From assembly GCA_036939355.1 (NCBI GenBank), contig JALLAP010002287.1:1-14862 (forward strand): a stretch of 14,862 nt of DNA, in the 5' to 3' direction. The notes beneath the pieces were generated by a model. The model saw nothing but the letters and a program-made list of their open reading frames with translations. It was not told where the DNA came from and did not search any database. Source of the stretch: Thalassiosira profunda. Its lineage: Eukaryota > Bacillariophyta > Thalassiosirophyceae > Thalassiosirales > Thalassiosiraceae. The translations under genes and the position numbers were made by a program. Of this stretch, positions 1-6,668 are shown in pieces (positions within the stretch are counted from its first letter, which is position 1; each line of letters begins with the position of its first letter).

Positions 1-2
1 CC

Positions 3-656
3 TTTGAGGTCATCGCCTTGCTCTGTGGCCTGTTCCCGGATCCTCAGGAGGCGATCGTCGCGATCGGCAGCAACGCCATAGTGTTTCAGATTTCCACGTT
101 GGTGTACATGCTGTATTTGGGAGCGTCAATGGCCGGAAATGTGCGGATTGGGAATGCATTGGGCGCCGGTGACGCACACCGCGCCAAAATGGCCTGCTAT
201 CTGACTCTCGCTCTCGGGATCTTCATTTCCGCGATCAACATTGCATTTCTTCTCGGGTTTCGCCATCGTTTGCCTTACCTCTTCACATCGGATGCGGAGT
301 TGATTGAGAAGGCTCAGGACTTGTTCGTGGTGGTGGCTCTTTACCAATTTCCGGATGCACTGGATGGCGTCGAGCAGGGCATTTTCCGGGCAATCGGAAA
401 ACAAGCGCTGGCTGCCAAGCTCAATTTCGTCGCCTATTATATTATCGGCATTCCGCTGGGGTACATTTTGGCAATACCGTTCGGGATGGGCGTTGAAGGG
501 CTTTGGTACGGCATGACTGTCGGATTGTGCTTCGTGAGCACTGTCCTAACGGTCGTGCTGCTTCGGTGTGACTGGCAGGAGCTATCTCTGGAGACTAGAA
601 AGCGGCTGTCCATTGCTGTGCAAGCGGCCGAAGTCATTCCGGCGTCTCTCATCTGA
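3..656 (+). CDS. MATE-family multidrug/toxin efflux transporter, C-terminal part (5' end outside window)
   Basis: The reading frame is open from the first bases of the window, so the start codon lies upstream; about 217 residues remain. It is a very hydrophobic protein with roughly five to six membrane segments. The early stretch with GASMAGNVRIGNALGAGD matches the conserved MATE segment of the type 'S-x-A-x-x-VRVGN-x-LGAG', followed by the family's usual helix pairs (LTLALGIFISAINIAFLL, LNFVAYYIIGIPLGYILA, GLWYGMTVGLCF). MATE proteins are cation-coupled antiporters that export organic cations and drugs from the cell or into vacuoles; which membrane is used here cannot be told. The tail after the last helix is short and hydrophilic and ends in a TGA at 654-656. 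Family call is firm, substrate unknown. Confidence 0.9.
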   Translation, partial: FEVIALLCGLFPDPQEAIVAIGSNAIVFQISTLVYMLYLGASMAGNVRIGNALGAGDAHRAKMACYLTLALGIFISAINIAFLLGFRHRLPYLFTSDAELIEKAQDLFVVVALYQFPDALDGVEQGIFRAIGKQALAAKLNFVAYYIIGIPLGYILAIPFGMGVEGLWYGMTVGLCFVSTVLTVVLLRCDWQELSLETRKRLSIAVQAAEVIPASLI

Positions 657-711
657 TTCCATTGGGCTACCGGAGAGTAAATCAATTCACAGCGTGGATA
701 GGGACGCCACA

Positions 712-726
712 TACGTACGTACGTAC
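712..726. repeat. TACG tetranucleotide run in the spacer upstream of the HMG-box gene
   Basis: A self-complementary TACG run of 15 bp lies in the 247-bp gap between the MATE stop and the HMG-box ATG, 178 bp before that ATG. It is followed by a small inverted repeat (AGGTA/TACCT, about 740-755). A similar run occurs upstream of the gene at 9203. A binding site for a dimeric factor is possible, but a simple microsatellite is equally possible. I saw no clear TATA box in this gap. Confidence 0.5.
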
Positions 727-903
727 TTACTCAACCCTAGGTAGGTACGATACCTCTGCCGCCCGTCTGCCCCCTTGCAAAATCGAAACGAATTTCGTAC
801 AACGACGACGCCTCCAACAACAGCACTGGCAACAACAGCACGGAACGACACAGCCTGTCGGGCAGGGCAAAAAGACAGTAAGACTGTCGGGCCTATTGCA
901 ACG

Positions 904-2079
904 ATGGATCCATCCGAGGGCGCAAAGAACGAAGGCGACAGCGCCGGCGGAGGCAGCATTCACCATGATGGTGCATCCGCGATGAACCAGCCCCCTCACG
1001 GCCTCCACCCCGGCTCGATGATGATGGGGATGTGGAGCGGGCCGCCCGCTGGCTCCCATATGATGCCGGCCCTCCAGCGGCGGAGCAGCGGGGGCGCCGG
1101 CCAAGACGGCGATGTCAACTTGACCAACTACCTCGCGGCGAGGGCCCATGCGGCGCACATGCTGGCTGCTGAGGAATCGAGGAGGTTGGAGGAGAATCTG
1201 ATGCGCCTCGAGATGCGGAGGATGATGACGGGGAGGAGCAGCCTGGGGGGCGCGGCCACCGGGGAGCAAGACGATGCTGCAAAAGGGAAGGGCGAAGCTT
1301 TGCAATCTCGAGAGAGCCAGACTTCCAACGCGAGCAATGAGGCCGATGGGTCGGGCACAGCCCCGGACGGAGCGATGACCAACCAGGACAGCGCCCTCAT
1401 GGCCCGCGCGCAGCAATTCAACGTGGGCGGAGGATCTCAAATGGACATGAACTCACTCACTCTGAGCCAGTACCAATCCATGATGAACCAATTTATGATG
1501 AACCAATCGATGATGGGCTTCGGCGTGCCGTACGGCCTGGCCCATCTCACCGCTGCTGCCCAGGGACTTGCTATGCCAGTCCACAATACAAAGACGCAAG
1601 CCAAAGGGGAAGAGAGCAAAGAGGAGGGCAAGTCGTCGAAGTCCAAAGGAAAGGGCAAAAAGGTCGAGAAGAATCCCCGGAGGCCGCTGTCCGCGTACAA
1701 CATCTTCTTCTCGGAACAGCGCGACATTTTGCTCAAGGAGGCGGCTGGAGAGGATGGAGACGATGATGCTGCGGACGCAGCTTCGACGGAGGGCCCGAAG
1801 GACATCCAGGCCTACGCCGAAAAACTCATGTCGAAGCGTCTAGAGAAGAAGCGGCCCAAGCGGGTCCATCGAAAGTCCCACGGAAAAGTGGCTTTCACAG
1901 CCCTGGCGAAGACGGTGGGGGCGAAGTGGCGGGCGCTCGACGAGGCCGGAAAAAAGAAGTACCGAGACATCGCCGACATCGATCGGGAGCGGTATCGGAG
2001 GGAGAAGGCCGCGCTGGGTAAGAAGGTAAGGAGCAACGTCAGCCGGAAGCGGGCGGCGGAGGAACTGGCGCATTCATGA
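904..2079 (+). CDS. HMG-box DNA-binding protein with a split (insert-bearing) HMG box
   Basis: The protein has 391 residues from the ATG at 904. The frame is open further upstream, but only from a non-ATG codon. The N-terminal two thirds are low-complexity and rich in Met, Gly, Ser and Ala, with MMNQ-type repeats near residues 190-205, and look disordered. A basic lysine stretch (about 240-256) leads into the HMG box: RRPLSAYNIFFSEQRDILL at about 259-277 is helix 1, and VAFTALAKTVGAKWRAL to RERYRREKA (about 329-370) is helices 2 and 3. Between them lies an insert of about 50 residues, acidic first (GEDGDDDAADAA) and then basic (KRPKRVHRKSHGK). HMG-box proteins bend DNA and act in chromatin or transcription in the nucleus. 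The gene runs convergently into the MYND gene with only 45 bp between stop codons. Confidence 0.85.
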   Translation: MDPSEGAKNEGDSAGGGSIHHDGASAMNQPPHGLHPGSMMMGMWSGPPAGSHMMPALQRRSSGGAGQDGDVNLTNYLAARAHAAHMLAAEESRRLEENLMRLEMRRMMTGRSSLGGAATGEQDDAAKGKGEALQSRESQTSNASNEADGSGTAPDGAMTNQDSALMARAQQFNVGGGSQMDMNSLTLSQYQSMMNQFMMNQSMMGFGVPYGLAHLTAAAQGLAMPVHNTKTQAKGEESKEEGKSSKSKGKGKKVEKNPRRPLSAYNIFFSEQRDILLKEAAGEDGDDDAADAASTEGPKDIQAYAEKLMSKRLEKKRPKRVHRKSHGKVAFTALAKTVGAKWRALDEAGKKKYRDIADIDRERYRREKAALGKKVRSNVSRKRAAEELAHS

Positions 2080-2124
2080 TGAAGGATGTTCATTTGGTCG
2101 TGGACTGATGTACAGACTTCTGCA

Positions 2125-4182
2125 CTATGAACTGCGCCTCCTAATCAATTCATAAGACAACCATTCGCAAAAGAATGGTCCCATTTCTTCCGTCCTTTCT
2201 GGAAGGATGATTTGGTCGACAGGGTTCTCATGCCTGAAACTGGCATACTCCTCTTGCCATGAGTTGAAGCGCGCATTGCACGTATGCCCCTTGACTAGAC
2301 TTCCAAAGTGTCCCGGTTGACTAGAATGGTAGTGACCGAGGCTTGTGATGCGCCCTTGTGTTATATTGCGCCGGATCTCTTCCTCGGAACCAGGAGGTAG
2401 ACCAATAGATCTCATTTCCGTAACGAACTCAGAAGCGAGCCGAACAGTGACCACCGGGCGTTTGACAAAATTGATCACGACAACGCAATCCATGATATTA
2501 TCGTGGTCTTGAAGCGAAGCTTGGGCAAAAAGATTCCATCGATTCTCCTGCACAATCTTGTCCGTAGCCGCTGCAACATTGTTACGATGCGATTCTTCCC
2601 GCTTCGTTACTTTTTCGCAGCAAATGCTGTGGCGTTCAAAGTCCACGTCATTGTATTGGCACCCAGAACAGCAGTAAATTGCATTGCACCGATTGCATTT
2701 GGTGGTTTCTTTGCTATCCGACACCGGACGGAGACAGCCAGAACAGCTTTTGCTTTCGTAGCGTTCAATGCCATCTTTGAGACGCAGAATTATTTCAACG
2801 AGTTGCAAAACGTGGTTGCAAAGATAATCCCTGCTAGCAATTTTCGCCCTCTGAAGCGCATTTCTGACTTGGTCCCGGTGCCTGACCAGGGCTTTGGAAG
2901 ACTTCATCATGATTGAAGCTGACAAAGCAAAGTCCACAATGCGGGAAAGGTAGCCGACTAATTCGTCATTGCGGGAAGCCTCGAATTTGACGAGCAGCTC
3001 CAAACACACCTCAAGTAAGCCCTCATCGAGGGCAAATGCAATATGATTGTCATTGGGTGTAATCGTGGTAGGCCGAGCCAGCATAGCCTGCATACCTTGA
3101 GTGATGTACAAAGCGCCATGACAGTCCACATCCATTGCAGATTTCATCATAGCCGAAATGACCGTCTTGTCGACACATCCTGCAGCGATGAGTTTGTTGA
3201 GAACGGTGTAGTATCTCCCATTCTCATCGTGAGCTTTCCCCTCAAGACGACCGATCAAGCCCATTACGAACGGAACACCACTGCCCATTCCAACGTAGTC
3301 TTTGCTCACAATCCCCGTCGTTCCAATGAATTGGAGCCGAGGTATCATATTTTCTTGGATGCGAGGTTTCGCATTTCCCTTGAACAAGACAGCGTCTACA
3401 ATCAGCGCGATCACACATTCCGCCCGAACCGAAATCGCGCCTGCTCTGTGACCGTGGCTCTCTATTTCCCCGAAAATGTCAGGACGGTGTGTCTTCCAAA
3501 ACATCGACTGGACAAGTAAGCTGACCAATCCCTTTTGGCGGAACAAAATATCAGCAGTGCAATTGCCTGCCTGAGATATGTTATGGATGAGATGCATGAA
3601 TGGACCGATGGAAGAATTCCAATGATCTCGGCTCTTGAAGAACGCTCTCGAACTGGAGTTCATGCATCGCACAAGAGGGCCGATGCCATTGGCAACTTCG
3701 AGCCGGCATCGATCTAAGCCTTCCGTTGTGGGGAGGCTATCGCGCGCTGTGATACGAACTAGTAGCATGATCCAACGGGAAGGGTCGGCGACCGGGTCCT
3801 CTGTCTCGCCAATCACATCGAGGATTGCAAATTTCTTGCACTGGTTGAAGAACGGCAGCACTGCCTCCACCAGGCCCACATCAACAAAATACTGCAGGTA
3901 TTGTAACAAATCAGCTGCATTATGCGCTCGCCCTCCAAAATTCTTCTCGAGGAGATCGCGCACAATGTCGACTGACTTTTGGTTTCCTTGGCGTATCTTC
4001 CTCAAAACAAAATGAGCTGAGGATAACAATGGGTCGTCGTTGTGGGTAACGGCACGACCAGCGACGTGGCTGGGCGGGACAGCGGGGGGCGCCGACGCAT
4101 CATTGCGCTGCACCGCAGCCTCGCGCCTCGCCGCCGCCACGGCCTTGCGCTGTTTCCCGCGCGCCTTCTTGGACGATGGCAT
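2125..4182 (-). CDS. MYND-type zinc finger protein, probable helical-repeat scaffold
   Basis: The protein has 685 residues from the ATG at 4182, which has an A at -3; the frame upstream offers only a TTG at 4218. The basic N-terminus (MPSSKKARGKQRKAVAAARR) is followed by about 430 residues of helix-rich sequence resembling armadillo/HEAT-like repeats (inference from amphipathic pattern only). The MYND finger is at residues 480-522: CSGC, twelve residues on CNRC, then CCSGC, and H-x-x-C-C after the last pair. MYND fingers bind proline-containing peptides and are mainly protein-protein contact modules. About 150 residues follow without a domain I recognise; there is no SET domain. The upstream region contains the transposon insertion at 4399. 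Function unknown. Confidence 0.85.
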   Translation of the reverse strand: MPSSKKARGKQRKAVAAARREAAVQRNDASAPPAVPPSHVAGRAVTHNDDPLLSSAHFVLRKIRQGNQKSVDIVRDLLEKNFGGRAHNAADLLQYLQYFVDVGLVEAVLPFFNQCKKFAILDVIGETEDPVADPSRWIMLLVRITARDSLPTTEGLDRCRLEVANGIGPLVRCMNSSSRAFFKSRDHWNSSIGPFMHLIHNISQAGNCTADILFRQKGLVSLLVQSMFWKTHRPDIFGEIESHGHRAGAISVRAECVIALIVDAVLFKGNAKPRIQENMIPRLQFIGTTGIVSKDYVGMGSGVPFVMGLIGRLEGKAHDENGRYYTVLNKLIAAGCVDKTVISAMMKSAMDVDCHGALYITQGMQAMLARPTTITPNDNHIAFALDEGLLEVCLELLVKFEASRNDELVGYLSRIVDFALSASIMMKSSKALVRHRDQVRNALQRAKIASRDYLCNHVLQLVEIILRLKDGIERYESKSCSGCLRPVSDSKETTKCNRCNAIYCCSGCQYNDVDFERHSICCEKVTKREESHRNNVAAATDKIVQENRWNLFAQASLQDHDNIMDCVVVINFVKRPVVTVRLASEFVTEMRSIGLPPGSEEEIRRNITQGRITSLGHYHSSQPGHFGSLVKGHTCNARFNSWQEEYASFRHENPVDQIILPERTEEMGPFFCEWLSYELIRRRSS

Positions 4183-4398
4183 GTTGGCAAGTGAGCCTCC
4201 GTTCCAGCGCGGATGCAAATGCGTGTTAACGCCCCATCCCTGTGGGCTCCTCGCAAATCGTCACTGCGGAGAGTAAGCGGAGAGAACCGCCAGAGGATAT
4301 GCCGACTGCAACACACGCCAACTGGGATATCACGCCAGGTGGTGACGAGGAGGAGCGGGGCGGGGCACCGGACCGGCGGTGCGTGGGCGCCTCCAGCG
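4183..4398. promoter_or_regulatory. 5' flank of the MYND gene, left half of an interrupted bidirectional promoter
   Basis: This 216-bp stretch lies between the MYND start codon and the left end of the transposon. If the insertion and one 10-bp duplication are removed, it joins 9074-9202 and gives a spacer of about 345 bp between the divergent MYND and SDHAF1-like genes, similar to other gaps here. I see no convincing TATA box. Short reading frames crossing it are not supported. Confidence 0.4.
4389..4398. repeat. Left target-site duplication (GCCTCCAGCG)
   Basis: GCCTCCAGCG immediately abuts the outer end of the left terminal inverted repeat. The identical 10 bp in the same orientation abuts the outer end of the right repeat at 9064-9073. 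A 10-bp duplication fits MULE elements (usually 8-11 bp) better than hAT (8 bp) or Tc1/mariner (TA). Confidence 0.85.
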
Positions 4399-4449
4399 GG
4401 AAATTCCCTCCTGTACCCGCGGGCACCCGTACCCGCGTATTTCCCGCCA
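4399..4449 (+). repeat. Left 51-bp terminal inverted repeat
   Basis: All 51 bp are identical to the reverse complement of 9013-9063. It starts GGAAATTCCC, has an inner 8-bp periodicity (TACCCGCG, GGCACCCG, TACCCGCG), and ends with TTTCCCGCC, which matches an E2F-type site. An internal short inverted repeat (GGGAAAT near the outer end, ATTTCCC near the inner end) could pair. Read as protein, it gives the spurious peptide FPPVPAGTRTRVFPA, which could recur in gene predictions if this family is abundant. Confidence 0.9.
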
Positions 4450-5012
4450 TCTAGCTCTCCCCCCTCGCGCGTGCACACAAGACAGCCGCCTCGTTCATCT
4501 GCCAATGCGATTCCAACCTCTCCTCCGCCCTAGCACCCGCCGCCGCCATTCCCTTACCTCGCGGTGGGTCCAGTACATCCGGCCGCCCCGCCAGCGGCCG
4601 CGTGCACCGCGATCCACGCCGCGGCGCGTCCTCGAGCTCCTCGCTTCCTCCGGGCTGCTCCGCTCACCGTCCCCTCCTCGCGACGGCGCGATCGCTCTCG
4701 ACCGCGGGCGGCGAAGCAGACCAGGGCCTGCAACTTGCTGCCGCTGGACGCCTCCGGCAATTAGGTGGCGAGGTCGAGCGGCTGCGTCTCTGTCGAGTTG
4801 ACGGCGGGCGTCGACAGCAGCACCGCGGCGAGTAGGAGACGACGCGAGAGGCCCGGCCTCGACGGCGAGGGCCGGACAGCGACGGGGGAGAGGGATTGCC
4901 CCTCGACCGAGCCAGGGGAGGGCCGGCATCCATCTCCCCGCCAATTAGACCCGGGGGGGACATCAATTTGCAATTAGAGGAAAGCCGGGGGGAGGGGAGG
5001 AAGAAGTGCAAG
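4450..5012. other. GC-rich leader inside the transposon, no gene recognised
   Basis: These 563 bp lie between the left terminal repeat and the ATG of the oxygenase-like gene. They are GC-rich and low in complexity. Several overlapping frames stay open on both strands, as expected from base composition, with Arg/Pro/Ala-rich translations that resemble no family I know. The stretch most likely holds the promoter and 5' leader of the plus-strand gene; an unrecognised upstream exon cannot be excluded. Confidence 0.5.
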
Positions 5013-6389
5013 ATGGGGGGTCCGTGGATTGGTCTAGATGGCCACAGGAATATATTGGTGCAGCTGTACAATCGGGCCGAGTTGCTCGGGGGTCTAGATG
5101 TGGTGCAAAAACTTTACAATCAGCGCACAGCGGATGATCGGCGGAGGAAGAAGGACCCTGCCAAGCAGAAATCGACTCCCTCGGTGGAGGCTGGTTATTC
5201 TCTGCACAAACTGATACTGGCTAGGAGGGCCACAATAAAGCGACTCGAGGCCAAGGCAACCCCCAACCAGAAAGCTCCAGTGCCCGATAGGTTTCAGCAG
5301 TGCAAGCATCTGCGGTATTGCCGCAAGGAGGGCACGGTGACAATCGACGGCCGCCCTATCGACTTGGCTACACACCCGGTCACAGCCAGGGAAGTTCCAA
5401 CTCGGGATGCTACCCCGAGGTTCCAGCTGGCGCAGGACGCTGTCAATTTGCTTCGATCTCCTAAGATTGATGAGAGGTCGAGAGAGGTTGAAAAGGTTGT
5501 GTTTCCCAATGGAAAGGAGAATGTTGTGCTGCAAGCCCGTAGGGATGGCGAGTGCGAGCTCCTTCGACAATTGCACGGCTTTCTGGTGGACGGTGGGGCT
5601 GAGCGATTGAACAATTTGCTGGACAAACTGCCCAACTGGTGCTGGGTGAAGGACACATTGGGCGGAGGGCAATACCATCCTGTTGGAAATAGCACCATTG
5701 GCAATCCAAGAGGCTGTCCAACTGATAGGGCATTTCTCAGAAAGACCTCTGAGAATGAGTACTCGCTCGACATTTCTGAGCTTTTGGGGAAGGCGCTGTC
5801 TCTGATCGCCGCCGTCCTTCGCAAGCACTGCCCCGAACTCTATGCAAAAAACAATGTCTGGAAAGAAATGAATGAGAATGCGGCCTGGCCATCGTTGGAG
5901 ATGCAACACTGGCTGTGGAACATTTTCTGCACTCAGCTTATTGTGAGGAGATGGGGTGGCGAGAAATCTTCCTTGTCGAGAGATGAGAATATCACATCGC
6001 TGCATTCCGATGTATGGGATGTCGATACGTTCATGCCACTCTTTTACATGTCTTGCGGTGGGTCGGATGGGAAAGGAGGGTCTGTCGCTGACACTGATCT
6101 TCAGGTTTTTGAGGAGGAATCGGGCGGGGCATCAGTGACGGTGAAAACATGCATCAGAGACACTGTGGTGATTGTTGTTACCAATGCTAGGACTCAACTG
6201 CACGGTGTTGTGAAAAGCTCACCTGATTTTGTCGCTGATGAGGCTTGCTGGACTGTTCGATGCATTCCTCTGTTCAGCATGGGCATGTACTACTGGATGA
6301 GGAGGGCTCCTCAGAGCAGCAGGCCGTGGGTGTATCCGAAAGCACGGAAGCACATGAGAAGTAGGAAATACAAACACTATAGAAAGTGA
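5013..6389 (+). CDS. Putative 2-oxoglutarate/Fe(II)-dependent oxygenase carried by the transposon
   Basis: The protein has 458 residues from the ATG at 5013; upstream the frame reaches only a TTG at 4896. The C-terminal part fits a double-stranded beta-helix oxygenase: the first iron ligands in LHSDVWDVDT (H331, D333), then FMPLFYMSCGG, a strand ending in TQLHGVV with the distal histidine H397, and WTVRCIP with a 2-oxoglutarate-binding arginine candidate R416. H-x-D to H is about 64 residues and H to R is 19, within the range of TET/JBP and AlkB proteins (for example 16 between the last His and Arg in JBP1, from memory). The N-terminal 100 residues are lysine/arginine-rich and could bind nucleic acid; the C-terminus is strongly basic (RKHMRSRKYKHYRK). 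It faces the SWIM gene tail to tail within the same terminal repeats. Substrate is unknown; DNA modification is speculation from the setting. Alternatives are another oxygenase subfamily or an unrelated protein with chance motifs. Confidence 0.55.
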   Translation: MGGPWIGLDGHRNILVQLYNRAELLGGLDVVQKLYNQRTADDRRRKKDPAKQKSTPSVEAGYSLHKLILARRATIKRLEAKATPNQKAPVPDRFQQCKHLRYCRKEGTVTIDGRPIDLATHPVTAREVPTRDATPRFQLAQDAVNLLRSPKIDERSREVEKVVFPNGKENVVLQARRDGECELLRQLHGFLVDGGAERLNNLLDKLPNWCWVKDTLGGGQYHPVGNSTIGNPRGCPTDRAFLRKTSENEYSLDISELLGKALSLIAAVLRKHCPELYAKNNVWKEMNENAAWPSLEMQHWLWNIFCTQLIVRRWGGEKSSLSRDENITSLHSDVWDVDTFMPLFYMSCGGSDGKGGSVADTDLQVFEEESGGASVTVKTCIRDTVVIVVTNARTQLHGVVKSSPDFVADEACWTVRCIPLFSMGMYYWMRRAPQSSRPWVYPKARKHMRSRKYKHYRK

Positions 6390-6668
6390 ACAAATGCATG
6401 CTCTCTGGTTTTCACTGCCAAAAATGTAGTCTGAATGCATTGCGTGAAATGGGCTGGCTCTCTCAGAGAGCTCTGCCTCTGGTGTGTATCACGGTTCAGG
6501 AGTTCAGGGAATTTCTTTAGGATTCTCTGGAAAAATCACAGAGAAAATCCCTCCAACCCTAACCCTAACCCTTATGCTAACCCTAACCCTAATACTAACA
6601 CTGACTACTAGTCTTTTCAACGGAAGATGAAGTACTCGAGAGTGCCTTAGAGGCAAAAACGATGCATA
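6390..6668. other. 3' spacer between the two convergent transposon genes
   Basis: This 279-bp AT-richer spacer holds the 3' ends of both genes. It contains a short near-palindrome (CTCTCTCAGAGAG, about 6459-6471), an imperfect hairpin (GGATTCTCTG at 6520-6529 with CAGAGAAAATCC at 6539-6550), and the telomere-like array listed separately. The hairpins may mark 3' ends of transcripts, but I cannot test this. No coding sequence is seen. Confidence 0.5.
6555..6602. repeat. Interstitial telomere-type array, AACCCT units
   Basis: Eight hexamers lie in register: three AACCCT, one TATGCT, two AACCCT, then AATACT and AACACT. Five are perfect, and the rest are degenerate in the same phase. AACCCT/TTAGGG is the common eukaryotic telomere unit. 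The array lies in the middle of the transposon between two 3' gene ends, so it is interstitial and not a chromosome end. The degenerate units suggest age or divergence after capture. Confidence 0.85.

Noticed and set aside
727..1440. A 237-codon minus-strand frame opposite the HMG-box gene
   Set aside because: Cys/His/Arg-rich shadow of a GC-rich coding sequence, without recognisable domain or conserved start.
4440..4448. TTTCCCGCC as a host E2F promoter site of the MYND gene
   Set aside because: It lies within the terminal repeat of the insertion and occurs identically in the other end, so it belongs to the element; any effect on the MYND gene would be secondary.
4495..4944. Long open frames in both directions within 4450-5012
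   Set aside because: GC-rich DNA has few stop codons; translations are Arg/Pro/Ala-rich, overlap one another in several frames, and match nothing known.
6555..6602. Telomere, i.e. a chromosome end or scaffold end
   Set aside because: Unique coding sequence continues on both sides inside one bounded element, and the array is only eight units with degeneracy.
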